Shown piece after piece: positions 55,900 through 64,000 of a stretch of DNA of 64,000 nt. How positions within the stretch are numbered: the first letter of the stretch is position 1; every line of letters begins with the position of its first letter. The stretch covers positions 299,315 to 363,314 of the forward strand of contig NZ_CYRX01000025.1 in the NCBI RefSeq assembly GCF_001458315.1, given 5' to 3'. Source of the stretch: Thalassobacter stenotrophicus. GTDB taxonomy: Bacteria > Pseudomonadota > Alphaproteobacteria > Rhodobacterales > Rhodobacteraceae. Position numbers and translations under genes: made by a program. The notes beneath the pieces are model-generated. The model saw only the letters and a list, made by a program, of their open reading frames with translations. It searched no databases and was not told the DNA's origin.

Positions 55900-57012
55900 T
55901 TAGATGCCTTGATCGGTCTTTTCGGGGGTTAACCCAGCCTCGGTTTTGTTAACACTTTGACCTGTAGACTGAGTAGATGCAAGACGCGCTGCGAGGCGGT
56001 CAGAAAATCCGGTTTGCGCCAAGTCCCACGACAGTTTGATCGCGGCGGAAACGCCGGTCGCATCTGCGGATCCGTGGGATTTTACGACTGTCCCGTTCAG
56101 GCCCAGAAAAACGCCACCATTGACGCGCCGCGGATCGATCCGCTTTTTGAGCCGTCTTAGGGACGTCATCGCCAGTAGAGCCGCGATTTTGGACAGGGGC
56201 GTGGCTTGGAACGCGGTGCGCAGTGCCTCAGAGATGAAACTGGCCGTACCTTCGGCTGTTTTCAGCGCGACATTCCCGGTGAACCCGTCCGTGACAATCA
56301 CGTCCACGCGGTTCGAGGGGATGTCGCCGCCCTCAACAAAGCCGACAAATTCATATTTGTTGGCATCGGCTGAAGCGGCGATGATGTCATGCGCCTCATG
56401 CAATTCGGGGCGGCCTTTGTGTTCTTCGGTGCCGACATTCAAAATGCCAACACGGGGCCGTTGCAGACCCAGACCGTTGCGCGCATAGGACATGCCCATC
56501 AACGCGTATTGGTGCAGGTCCTGCGCCTCAGCCCGGATGTCCGCGCCTACATCCAGCATGACGTTAAAGCCCCCCGGATTGCGAGAGGGCCAGAGGATCG
56601 CGATGGCAGGCCGGTTCACGCCGGGCAGTTTGCGTAACCGCACCATGCTAAGCGCCATAAGCGCCCCAGTGTTCCCGCAGGACAGGCACGTTTCAGCCTC
56701 GCCTGCGCGCACGGCTTCTAGTGCGGACCACATCGAGGTCCCCTTTCCGTGACGCATCACGTGGCTGGGTTTGTCATCCATCGAGACGACATCGTCCGCG
56801 TGACGAATTTCAACCCGGCCATCCAAAACGCGCTTGCGGGCCACAAGCTCTGAAAGCTTGGGCCCGTGGCCATGCACGATGAACTTAATGTCCGGATTTT
56901 TACTGGCAGAGATAGCCATACCTGAAACAACGGCCTTGGGCCCAAGGTCGCCGCCCATCGCGTCGATGGAAATCACAGCTGGACGCTGTGCCGGGCCGGG
57001 CCGTTTTGCCAA
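55900..57012 (-). CDS. plsX: phosphate acyltransferase PlsX
   Basis: PlsX makes acyl-phosphate from acyl-ACP for phospholipid synthesis. The 370-residue protein begins with the conserved SIDAMGGDLGPKAVV and carries the HADDVVSMDDKPSHVMRHGKGTSMW block (split), SCGNTGALMALSM and a C-terminal GLNGTVVKSHGSADA. No ATG precedes the conserved start; TTG 57012, with GGAGA seven bases upstream, is the supported start. The rpmF stop codon lies 34 bases upstream. C-terminal 25 residues are polar and unconserved. Confidence 0.95.
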   Translation of the reverse strand: MAKRPGPAQRPAVISIDAMGGDLGPKAVVSGMAISASKNPDIKFIVHGHGPKLSELVARKRVLDGRVEIRHADDVVSMDDKPSHVMRHGKGTSMWSALEAVRAGEAETCLSCGNTGALMALSMVRLRKLPGVNRPAIAILWPSRNPGGFNVMLDVGADIRAEAQDLHQYALMGMSYARNGLGLQRPRVGILNVGTEEHKGRPELHEAHDIIAASADANKYEFVGFVEGGDIPSNRVDVIVTDGFTGNVALKTAEGTASFISEALRTAFQATPLSKIAALLAMTSLRRLKKRIDPRRVNGGVFLGLNGTVVKSHGSADATGVSAAIKLSWDLAQTGFSDRLAARLASTQSTGQSVNKTEAGLTPEKTDQGI

Positions 57013-57046
57013 TGTTGTCTCCGGAGGCTCTCCGCGCAGTATGCGC

Positions 57047-57253
57047 TTAGGCTGCGTCGTCGTCTAGATCGATGTCAGTGGCCTGTGCGACCACTTCGCG
57101 GTCTGCATAGTGACCGCATGCGCCACACACGTGGTGGGGGCGCTTCAGCTCACCACAGTTGGAGCATTCAGCGGGGTTATCAGCCACGAGCGCATCGTGT
57201 GCACGACGCATGTTGCGGCGCGATTTCGTGATTTTATTCTGAGGGACTGCCAT
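57047..57253 (-). CDS. rpmF: 50S ribosomal protein L32
   Basis: The 68-residue L32 protein of the large ribosomal subunit: [20 protein letters not shown] start, then zinc-binding cysteines in [20 protein letters not shown] (two CxxC pairs). The C-terminal acidic tail DIDLDDDAA is slightly longer than in E. coli. It is the first gene of rpmF-plsX-fabH-ihfA-merR, the standard order in alphaproteobacteria. Confidence 0.97.
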   Translation of the reverse strand: MAVPQNKITKSRRNMRRAHDALVADNPAECSNCGELKRPHHVCGACGHYADREVVAQATDIDLDDDAA

Positions 57254-57582
57254 GGGACACCCTATTCGTTGTGGGGGGCAGATGCCCCCGAAGTGGAAAT
57301 TTCGGGCACCCCTACACTGGCTCGCCTATGCGGTCCAGCCCGCTTGTAACGGCGTGGGGCGTGAGCGCGCACCGATAGGGTGAATCGAGGTGTGTTGCAA
57401 GGGAGAACTACCAACAAAGCCAAGCTTTCCTCCAGCGCATCCGTATGTGGGCCGAACGGCCCGGGTCATTTGCTCAAAACCCGTGGAGCAGGGCGGATAT
57501 TGGACGCACCCTAGGGCATGATCGTAGCAAGGGCCGGGGACGAGATCAAATGCCTTGGCCGCTCGTCTCGCTTGGGATGGAT
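57254..57582. other. gap upstream of rpmF, no gene recognised
   Basis: About 330 bases between the rpmF start and the ppk2 terminator hold no convincing gene. The only long frame (reverse, 57326-57607) crosses the terminator and lacks motifs. The promoter and leader of the rpmF operon are expected here. I saw no tRNA or known RNA fold in it. Confidence 0.6.
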
Positions 57583-57619
57583 AAAACGCGCGGGCGGCTC
57601 TCCTCAACCAGCCCGCGCG
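57583..57619 (-). terminator. intrinsic terminator of ppk2
   Basis: CGCGCGGGC and GCCCGCGCG pair across a 15-base loop and, on the reverse strand, are followed by TTTTATCC. It begins ten bases after the ppk2 stop codon. Confidence 0.75.
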
Positions 57620-57628
57620 GCGGCGCGC

Positions 57629-58510
57629 CTAGTTGGTCAGGCGCGCGGCAAGCAAATGATCAGACTTTTGGATCACATGACTGGCGTGCCCCACGATCAG
57701 CGGATCGGGTGGGGTGGCGACATTCGTGTCCTTGTCGGGATAATCGAGGGTGCTGAGGAAATGACGCATACAGTTCAGCCGTGCGCGCTTTTTGTCATTG
57801 GATTTGACAATCGTCCAGGGCGCATCTGCGGTGTCGGTATAAAAGAACATTGCCTCTTTGGCTTCGGTATACGCGTCCCACTTCCCGAGCGAGGCTTTGT
57901 CGATAGGCGATAGCTTCCACCGTTTCAGGGGGTCCGTCTCACGGCTTTCAAAGCGGCGCTTTTGTTCGGCCTGCGTGACCGAGAACCAATACTTATAGAG
58001 CCTTATGCCCGACCGGGTCAGCATCCTCTCCAACTCAGGGGTTTGGCGCATGAATTCGAGGTATTCGGCAGGCGTGCAAAACCCCATGACCCGCTCAACC
58101 CCGGCGCGGTTGTACCACGACCGATCATACAGAACCATTTCGCCGTCCGTCGGCAGGTGATGCACATAGCGTTGATAATACCACTGCCCGCGCTCCCGAT
58201 CGGTGGGTTTGTTCAGGGCGACAACACGCGCAGAGCGAGGGTTGAGGTGTTCGGTGAACCGTTTGATCGTTCCACCTTTGCCTGCCGCATCCCGGCCCTC
58301 AAACAGCATCACAAATTTCTGGCCCGTCTCAGCCGCCCAAAGCTGCACCTTCAGCAGTTCCGCCTGCAGAGCGGCCTTTTCGGCCTCATACGTCCGGCGC
58401 GCGATCTTGTGGCTGTAGGGGTATTTGCCCGTCTCAAACGCCTCGCGGATTTTGTCGGCGGTCACGGTGGGAAAGGTGCCGGGTTCAGGGGCAGGGGGGA
58501 TGCCGTCCAT
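57629..58510 (-). CDS. ppk2: polyphosphate kinase 2
   Basis: A 293-residue PPK2 (class I type), which makes nucleoside triphosphate from polyphosphate and diphosphate, or the reverse. The Walker A loop is EGRDAAGKGGTIKR near residue 70, the lid and Walker B region read VLYDRSWYNRAGVERVMGF, and the RRFESRETDPLKRWKLSP stretch follows. N-terminal residues 18-50 are the helical PPK2 preamble. Start ATG 58510 follows GGAGACACTG. The terminator at 57583-57619 closes the transcript. Confidence 0.93.
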   Translation of the reverse strand: MDGIPPAPEPGTFPTVTADKIREAFETGKYPYSHKIARRTYEAEKAALQAELLKVQLWAAETGQKFVMLFEGRDAAGKGGTIKRFTEHLNPRSARVVALNKPTDRERGQWYYQRYVHHLPTDGEMVLYDRSWYNRAGVERVMGFCTPAEYLEFMRQTPELERMLTRSGIRLYKYWFSVTQAEQKRRFESRETDPLKRWKLSPIDKASLGKWDAYTEAKEAMFFYTDTADAPWTIVKSNDKKRARLNCMRHFLSTLDYPDKDTNVATPPDPLIVGHASHVIQKSDHLLAARLTN

Positions 58511-58714
58511 CAGTGTCTCCTGTCATCATGTGCGATGCAGGTGTGACAGGTCGGAGCGCAATGCGCTTTGCGCTATGTCAAACGACTAGGTGCCAAGGAG
58601 AGGGCAGTCCGGCCGGTGCTCAATAAATTCAGGTGGCTATTGATTTAGCGCGACAGAATTCATTGACGTAGGTTAATTAATTGTTAACGCACCATTACAG
58701 GGAGCAAGAAATTA

Positions 58715-58900
58715 ATGCGTCATTCTTTGATTGTTGCCACTTTTGCAATGTTTTGCCTGACCGGGCCCGTTGTTGCTTTTGCTGTACAATTGCCACTCGC
58801 TACTACGGCCTCAACGCCGGAGCATGGAGGCGGCTGTCGCAAAGATAGCCCATCCGGCCAGTGCTGCCACGCCGGTTCCAAGCCTTATCACTGTCACTAG
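58715..58900 (+). CDS. small secreted Cys/His protein
   Basis: A 61-residue protein. A signal peptide (SLIVATFAMFCLTGPVVAFA) is followed by a short mature part of about 40 residues with the motif GGGCRKDSPSGQCCHAGSKP and ending YHCH. The closing CHAGSKPYHCH resembles short metal-binding tails seen at the ends of other secreted proteins. GGGAG stands nine bases before ATG 58715. The promoter region is AT-rich (TTAATTAATTGTTAAC). Function unknown; it lies next to dddL, convergent with it. Confidence 0.6.
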   Translation: MRHSLIVATFAMFCLTGPVVAFAVQLPLATTASTPEHGGGCRKDSPSGQCCHAGSKPYHCH

Positions 58901-58911
58901 TGTCGTGACGA

Positions 58912-59601
58912 CTAAGCCTTGGGCCCCCGGGGGCGTGAGAAGTTCATCTTTTGCCCAGCCAAATCCTCGCGGGCGCCGCACCACGCATAGGCCAGCAGGG
59001 CGGGTTCATCGCGCCCAACCGTGATCCGGTGCAAATGCTCTGGCGGGTTATGGATCAGCGAGCCCGCCGCATACACGCCTTGGTGGTTTTCCGAGACAGC
59101 GCCGCTGAGGCAGATGTAGCTTTCAGTGATGCCCTTGTGCGCATGGGCCGGATAGGTGCAATCTGGGGCGAACAGAACCACCCCAAGGATGATCTCATCG
59201 GTCACAATCGGCCCGCTCGGCCCCGCGATCTCGGCGTAGCCATAGCTGCGCGCCAGCCCGCGTGGGACCTTTTCGTACCCATAGCGCCAGCTCAGCTCGG
59301 GCGCGACACGCTCCAGCGTGCGCACAACAGGGGCCATGCGGTCCTGACGTCCCTCATCGAGCGCGCGCCCCAGATGATCCGTCACCGGCAAATTGCAGGG
59401 CGGGTCAAAGGACATCTCTGGGTTGGCTTTCTGAACCCGGCTGATCGCTTCGCGCGCGTTGCGCAGGTGCGCACGGATCCGGTCCGACCCACCCGAAGGC
59501 AGGTGGCGATACATCTCATAGAATTCCTTGAGCAGGTATCGCCAGTTCGCAGCATCCTTGAGGCGTGCGTTCGGGGCAGGGATCGGGTCGGTATTTAGCA
59601 T
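58912..59601 (-). CDS. dddL: dimethylsulfoniopropionate lyase DddL
   Basis: DddL cleaves DMSP to dimethyl sulphide and acrylate, as DddP does, but with an unrelated cupin fold. The 229-residue protein has an N-terminal helical part (about 1-130) and a cupin domain in which HAHKGITESYIC provides metal ligands and catalytic residues (H153, H155, E160, Y162), followed by the second cupin motif GSLIHNPPEHLHRIT (H191). The length and the H-x-H-x4-E-x-Y layout fit DddL and not DddW, DddQ or DddK, which are shorter or differently spaced. It stands alone; the ATG at 59601 is followed by MLNTDPIPAP. Convergent with the small secreted gene. Confidence 0.87.
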   Translation of the reverse strand: MLNTDPIPAPNARLKDAANWRYLLKEFYEMYRHLPSGGSDRIRAHLRNAREAISRVQKANPEMSFDPPCNLPVTDHLGRALDEGRQDRMAPVVRTLERVAPELSWRYGYEKVPRGLARSYGYAEIAGPSGPIVTDEIILGVVLFAPDCTYPAHAHKGITESYICLSGAVSENHQGVYAAGSLIHNPPEHLHRITVGRDEPALLAYAWCGAREDLAGQKMNFSRPRGPKA

Positions 59602-59809
59602 CAGTCGGGTCCGGTTTGCGCGTTTGCCCCACAGCTACAGCCCAAACCGCGTGGGTCAATGATTAATGCGCCCAGCCCTCGGGCGGTACGTCGGGTCATG
59701 CGCCCCCAGAAAACCACGCCATCGGCACACCCGCATCACCGCACCATCTTTCCCCGCGCCCCAACATGGGCCATACTGCCCCAAACCTCACACAAGAAGC
59801 AGTACCTCC

Positions 59810-61768
59810 ATGGCCGACGACCTTCTCTCAGGCGCAAATGCCGACACATATGACGCGACCTCCATCGAAGTCCTTGAGGGGCTGGAACCCGTCCGCAAAC
59901 GCCCCGGTATGTATATCGGCGGCACGGACGAACGCGCCTTGCACCACCTTGTGGCCGAAGTCCTCGATAACTCTATGGATGAGGCGGTCGCAGGCCACGC
60001 CAACCGCATCGAGGTGGAACTGCACGCCGACTACTCTGTCACGATCAAGGATAACGGGCGCGGCATCCCAATCGACCCACACCCCAAGTTTCCCGACAAA
60101 TCCGCGCTAGAGGTGATCTTGTGCACCCTACACGCGGGCGGCAAATTCTCGGGCAAGGCCTATCAGACGTCGGGCGGTTTGCACGGGGTGGGGGCCTCGG
60201 TTGTGAACGCGCTATCGGACCTGATGGTTGTCCAAGTCGCCCGTGATCGTGAGCTGTGGGAGCAACGCTTTTCCCGCGGCATCCCCCAAGGCCCGGTAGA
60301 GAAAATCGGTGCAGCCCCCAACCGGCGTGGCACCCAAGTGACCTTCCATGCGGATGCACAGATTTTCGGCGCGCATCGGTTCAAACCCGCACGCCTGTTT
60401 AAATCCATCCGCTCCAAGGCCTATCTGTTCTCAGGCGTTGAAATCCGTTGGAAATCGGCGATTGAGGATGGTGAGACCCCGACCGATGCGGTCTTTCACT
60501 TTCCTGGCGGGCTGGCCGATTACCTGCGCGAAACGCTGGGCACAGCGGCGACTTACGCCGATACGCCTTTTGCGGGCACCGTCGATTTCAATGAGAAATT
60601 CGGCCAACCCGGTAAGGTCGAATGGGCAATCAACTGGACCCCATCGCGCGATGGTTTCATCCAGTCCTACTGTAACACCGTACCCACGCCCGAGGGCGGC
60701 ACCCATGAGGCAGGCTTTTGGGCCGCGATCCTGAAGGGCATCAAAGCCTACGGTGAGCTGTCGAACAACAAAAAGGCCGCGTCCATTACGCGCGATGACC
60801 TGACCACGGGCGGCTGCGCCTTGGTCAGCTGTTTCATCGCAGAGCCTGAGTTCGTGGGTCAAACCAAGGACCGCCTTGCCACGACCGAAGCGGGGCGGAT
60901 GACCGAAAACGCCGTCCGCGATCACTTTGACAACTGGCTGGCCGCAGATACCAAAGCGGCGGGCGCGATCCTCGATTTCCTCGTGCTGCGCGCCGAAGAG
61001 CGGCTTAAGCGGCGGCAGGAAAAGGAAACGGCGCGGAAATCCGCGACCAAGCGCCTGCGCCTCCCGGGCAAACTGGTTGATTGCTCGAACGCCAACCGCG
61101 AGGGCACGGAGCTGTTCATCGTCGAGGGCGACTCGGCGGGTGGTTCGGCCAAAATGGCCCGGGACCGCAAGACCCAAGCGCTCCTGCCTTTGCGCGGCAA
61201 AATCCTCAACGTCTTGGGGGCCGCGTCGAACAAACTGACCTCAAACGCCGAGATTTCGGATCTGACACAGGCGCTGGGCGTGGGGCTGGGCAGTAAGTTC
61301 AACGTTGAGGACCTGCGGTACGACAAGATCATCATCATGACCGATGCGGACGTCGACGGCGCCCACATCGCCTCACTGCTGATGACGTTCTTCTTTACGC
61401 AAATGCGCCCGATGATCGACATGGGCCATCTCTATCTTGCCTGTCCGCCGCTGTTCCGCCTGACCCAAGGCGCCAAGCGGGTCTATTGCCTAGATGAAGC
61501 CGAACGCGACGCGTGGATGGAAAAGGGCGTGGGCGGCAAAGGCAAAATCGACGTAAGCCGCTTCAAGGGTCTGGGCGAGATGGACGCGAAGGACCTGAAA
61601 GACACGACAATGAACCCCGCAACCCGTAAGCTGATCCGCGTGACGGTGGATGAGGACATGCCGGGCGAAACCGGAGACTTGGTCGAGCGCCTGATGGGCA
61701 AGAAGCCCGAGAAGCGGTTTGAGTATATCCAACAGAATGCGAGGTTCGTGGAGGAGTTGGATGTTTGA
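59810..61768 (+). CDS. parE: DNA topoisomerase IV subunit B
   Basis: ParE is the ATPase subunit of topoisomerase IV, which separates daughter chromosomes. The 652-residue protein has the GHKL ATPase (LDNSMDEAVAGHA, DNGRGIPIDPHPKFPDKSAL, GGLHGVGASVVNALS), the transducer domain and the TOPRIM domain with EGDSAGGSAKMARDRKTQALLPLRGKILNV (motif split) and MTDADVDGAHIASLL. The details around YQTSGGLHGVGASVVN and the absence of the GyrB insert point to ParE. Start ATG 59810, with in-frame TTG-only extensions upstream. The mrr frame starts just past its stop. Confidence 0.93.
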   Translation: MADDLLSGANADTYDATSIEVLEGLEPVRKRPGMYIGGTDERALHHLVAEVLDNSMDEAVAGHANRIEVELHADYSVTIKDNGRGIPIDPHPKFPDKSALEVILCTLHAGGKFSGKAYQTSGGLHGVGASVVNALSDLMVVQVARDRELWEQRFSRGIPQGPVEKIGAAPNRRGTQVTFHADAQIFGAHRFKPARLFKSIRSKAYLFSGVEIRWKSAIEDGETPTDAVFHFPGGLADYLRETLGTAATYADTPFAGTVDFNEKFGQPGKVEWAINWTPSRDGFIQSYCNTVPTPEGGTHEAGFWAAILKGIKAYGELSNNKKAASITRDDLTTGGCALVSCFIAEPEFVGQTKDRLATTEAGRMTENAVRDHFDNWLAADTKAAGAILDFLVLRAEERLKRRQEKETARKSATKRLRLPGKLVDCSNANREGTELFIVEGDSAGGSAKMARDRKTQALLPLRGKILNVLGAASNKLTSNAEISDLTQALGVGLGSKFNVEDLRYDKIIIMTDADVDGAHIASLLMTFFFTQMRPMIDMGHLYLACPPLFRLTQGAKRVYCLDEAERDAWMEKGVGGKGKIDVSRFKGLGEMDAKDLKDTTMNPATRKLIRVTVDEDMPGETGDLVERLMGKKPEKRFEYIQQNARFVEELDV

Positions 61769-61785
61769 GTGAGGAAAGAAACGAC

Positions 61786-62749
61786 ATGATGGGCCGCACA
61801 TTTTTGATTGAACCTGACGGGTTGCCAGATTTGCCTGCAATGATGCTTGTGACGCTTGGTGCTCTTCGAGATTTGGGCGGGTCGGCAAATATCAACGAGT
61901 TAGACGAAAAAATCTTAGAGCTTGAGGGTGTAACTGAAGCCGAGCAAGCCATCCCGATGAAAGGTGACGATCCGAGGCTCAGAGCGAACTACTACCTAGC
62001 TTGGGCCAGAACTTTTTTGCGGAGAGGAGGTGCCATAGAAAACTCTGCGCGGGGGATATGGAATTTAACTTCTCAAGGTTCAACAATCGAGAACAATCGA
62101 GAACAAGCGCGAAACGCAAACAATCTATGATCAGGTCAATCAAGAAGAGCGCGAGCGAGCACGAGCCAAGCGGAGAGACGCGCAAAAGAAGAAAGCGCAA
62201 AAGAAGTCATCACCAATCAACCAGCAACAACTTGAGTTTGAAGGCACTTCGGTCAAAGAAGACGAGGAACAGCAGAACTCGCACTGGCAGCAGTCGCTCT
62301 TGTCGACTTTACTTGAGATTGAACCGGACGCATTTGAAAGACTCTCACAACGACTATTGCGGGAGTCGGGTTTTACGAAGGTGGAAGTCCGAGGTAAGAC
62401 GGGTGATGGCGGCATCGACGGTGTAGGCGTCCTACGCGTCAACCTAGTTTCGTTCCAGGTTTACTTCCAATGCAAACGCTGGAAAGGAAGTGTTGGCTCG
62501 AGAGAAATTCGGGACTTTCGTGGCGCGCTACAAGGCCGAGCCGACAAGGGCCTCTTTATAACCACTGGAACTTTCACGGCTCAAGCTTCTGACGAGGCAA
62601 CACGAGACGGTGCAATTGCTATTGATCTGATCGACGGTGAGAGGCTTTGTGATCTGCTGAAGGAAAATGGTCTGGGCGTTACTTCAAAAATGATCGAACA
62701 CGTTGAGATTAACTGTAAGCGGTGCGCCAGTCACACGGGCTTCGCGTAG
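61786..62749 (+). pseudogene. mrr: Mrr-type restriction endonuclease, frameshifted and truncated
   Basis: An N-terminal winged-helix part reads from ATG 61786 (AGGAAAG upstream) to a TGA at 62130; the catalytic part, with LSQRLLRESGFTKVEVRGKT, GDGGIDGVGV, FQCKRWKGSV and KGLFITTGTFT, reads in the +1 frame to 62749. If the extra ten bases of the 62082-62106 repeat are removed, the two halves join as STIENKRETQTIYDQVNQEE and the frame is continuous. The C-terminus after VEIN is replaced by IS66 sequence. The DNA is less GC-rich than its neighbours, so the gene was probably acquired. Mrr enzymes cut methylated DNA. It is likely inactive as it stands. Confidence 0.85.
62082..62106. repeat. 10-bp tandem repeat, 2.5 copies
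   Basis: AACAATCGAG is present twice in full and once in half (AACAA). One copy too many shifts the mrr frame by +1. Slippage at this repeat could remove or add a copy. Confidence 0.95.
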
Positions 62750-64000
62750 TTCCAGGGCAATAGGTCGTTGATGTCAGTTTGTTTGTGCCCTGCGGCGATG
62801 GCCGTCAGTACGCCGGACAAATAGTCATGCGGTGCGATCCCGTTGAGTTTACAGGTCTCGATCAGGGACGCGATGACGGCCCAGTTTTGTGCGCCTGCAT
62901 CATGTCCTGCGAAGAGCGCGTTTTTACGGCTCAGAGCGATGGGGCGGATGGTGCGCTCGACAGGGTTGTTGTCGAGTTCGATGCGGCCATCGCCGAGGAA
63001 CAGGCACAGGCCGTCCCAGTATTTGGCGATATATTTCAGTGCTTCTCCGGTCGGCGATTTGGCCGAGACGCGGGCGCGGCTTTGGGCGAGCCAAGTACCG
63101 AAGGCTTCGACAATGGGTTTTGAGCGTTCCTGCCGTACAGCGCATCGTTGGTCGGCGCTCTGGCCACGCAGGTCTTTTTCGATACGATAGAGCGCCTGGA
63201 TTTGGCCCAAGCCCTCCTGCGCGATCGGGGCTGCGCCGGACTGGGTAACATCGTGCAATTTACGCCGTGCGTGCGCCCAGCAATAGGCCAATGTCACATC
63301 CTGCGCAGGACGTTTGAGCAGGCGGTTATAGCCTGCGTATCCATCGACCTGCAGGGTGCCGCTGAAGCCTTTCAGAATGTCGTCTGCATGCTGCCCCGAC
63401 CGACCGGGCGCATAGGTGAACGCCACACTAGGTGGATCATCGCCACCCCATGGCCTGTCATCGCGGGCAAGGGCCCAGAAGTATCCCGTTTTGGTGCGTT
63501 TACGCCCGGGCGCCAGAACGGGTGCAGGGGTTTCATCCATGAAGAGCTTTGTTGAGCGCTTCAGATCGCCCATCAGCGCCTCATAGACCGGGGTCAGTTC
63601 GAACGCCGACTTACCAACCCACGCAGCTAGGGTCGAGCGATCCAGATCGATCCCCTGGCGGCTATAGATTTGCGCCTGCCGATAAAGCGGCAGATGGTCC
63701 GCGTATTTTGAGACGAGCACATGGGCCAAGGTGGCCTCGGTTGGCATACCGCCCGCGATTATGTGGGCTGGTGCCGAGACCTGAGCAATCCCGCCCTCGC
63801 AGGACCGGCAGGCGTATTTGGGACGACGGGTGACAATCACCCGGAACTGTGCGGGAATGATGTCCAGCCGTTCGCTGACATCTTCGCCAATGACATGACG
63901 CTCGGCTCCACAGGCACAGGAATGTTCAGGTTCGATGACCACCTCAACCCGTTCCAGATGTTTGGGCAATGATCCCCGATTGGTCTGGCGCGGCTTCGGT
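62715..64000 (-). mobile_element. IS66-family element, one end and partial transposase
   Basis: The left boundary begins GTAAGCGGTGCGCCAG at 62715, the GTAAGCG start being typical of IS66 terminal inverted repeats. The transposase gene lies 16 bases inside and continues past the window end. The element sits inside the mrr reading frame. Its other end, the target duplication (IS66 makes 8 bp) and the tnpA/tnpB genes are outside. Confidence 0.85.
62731..64000 (-). CDS. tnpC: IS66 family transposase TnpC (5' end outside)
   Basis: The window holds about 422 residues of an IS66 DDE transposase, reading from beyond base 64000 without interruption to TGA at 62731. The zinc-finger-like HSCACG and ACRSC pair is seen near the start, then the acidic residues in FMDETPAPV, LQVDGYAGYN and ELDNNPVERTI, the DDE triad. 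The IS66 signature KYADHLPLYRQAQIYSRQGI is also present. The true start lies outside the window, and the TTG at 63969 is internal. Codon use resembles the host, so the copy may be old or from a relative. Confidence 0.9.
   Translation of the reverse strand, partial: PKPRQTNRGSLPKHLERVEVVIEPEHSCACGAERHVIGEDVSERLDIIPAQFRVIVTRRPKYACRSCEGGIAQVSAPAHIIAGGMPTEATLAHVLVSKYADHLPLYRQAQIYSRQGIDLDRSTLAAWVGKSAFELTPVYEALMGDLKRSTKLFMDETPAPVLAPGRKRTKTGYFWALARDDRPWGGDDPPSVAFTYAPGRSGQHADDILKGFSGTLQVDGYAGYNRLLKRPAQDVTLAYCWAHARRKLHDVTQSGAAPIAQEGLGQIQALYRIEKDLRGQSADQRCAVRQERSKPIVEAFGTWLAQSRARVSAKSPTGEALKYIAKYWDGLCLFLGDGRIELDNNPVERTIRPIALSRKNALFAGHDAGAQNWAVIASLIETCKLNGIAPHDYLSGVLTAIAAGHKQTDINDLLPWNYAKPV

Noticed and set aside
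57326..57607. Reverse frame of 93 residues between ppk2 and rpmF
   Set aside because: It runs across the ppk2 terminator hairpin, has no ribosome site and no recognisable motif.
62082..62130. Programmed frameshift in mrr
   Set aside because: No slippery run precedes the stop; the exact 10-bp repeat explains the shift better as a mutation or slippage event.
62001..62426. Forward frame of 141 residues across the mrr break
   Set aside because: It is the third frame and contains no Mrr features; the two real halves are in the other two frames.

Overview
This 64 kb window is a high-GC, gene-dense stretch of an alphaproteobacterial chromosome, almost certainly from the marine roseobacter group of Rhodobacteraceae. 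The signs are a VPLPA-CTERM protein, DMSP lyases of the DddP and DddL types, the long alphaproteobacterial dCTP deaminase, the rpmF-plsX-fabH-ihfA-merR gene order, a TRAP-type malonate operon and a class of small Rhodobacterales proteins. The genus cannot be fixed from the sequence alone. Most of the window is chromosomal core; the only clearly accessory part is the last 2.3 kb.

Layout. 1-12 kb: gyrA (its 3' end lies outside), a Usg-family gene, a MocA-like nucleotidyltransferase coupled to a DMT exporter, a YceI protein, a VPLPA-CTERM surface protein, ilvC divergent from two overlapping Lrp/AsnC regulators, a class V aminotransferase, a UbiH-like monooxygenase, a HAD nucleotidase and a GntR regulator. 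12-20 kb: a membrane glycosyltransferase with an N-terminal MshEN (c-di-GMP-binding type) domain, carA, yqeY, DUF2244-ctaD with an FNR box upstream, lipB and tRNA-Leu(GAG). 20-27 kb: a complete malonate module (MatR-type GntR regulator, three-gene TRAP transporter, malonyl-CoA decarboxylase, malonyl-CoA synthetase) with a perfect GTATAC-centred palindrome in the divergent promoter region.

27-41 kb: an overlapping three-gene operon (aminotransferase, ornithine cyclodeaminase/mu-crystallin family, FMN flavoprotein), pepN with two paralogous membrane proteins, an unusual photolyase followed by a 57-aa DUF2256 protein, glcB-glcG, a PuuD-like amidotransferase, an amidohydrolase, and the DNA-repair pair of ligase-associated exonuclease and ATP-dependent ligase. 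41-50 kb: a lone FliG-like gene, a TPR protein, argC, purB with a small secreted protein downstream, DUF6314, an alpha/beta hydrolase-OsmC fusion, a membrane-anchored endonuclease/phosphatase-fold protein and a single-pass protein with a lipoyl-like N-terminus.

50-62 kb: dddP (DMSP lyase) divergent from a DUF3445 haem N-demethylase-like gene, dcd, tRNA-Pro(GGG), merR-ihfA-fabH-plsX-rpmF, ppk2, a tiny secreted Cys/His protein, dddL (a second, unrelated DMSP lyase) and parE. 61.8-64 kb: an Mrr-type restriction gene broken twice, by a 10-bp tandem duplication that shifts the frame and by an IS66 element that cuts off its C-terminus; the IS66 transposase runs off the window.

The most notable points are the two non-homologous DMSP lyases within about 9 kb, the mrr frame that one 10-bp repeat loss would restore, the MshEN-glycosyltransferase fusion, the photolyase with a rearranged flavin-site region next to DUF2256, and the malonate operon with its operator.
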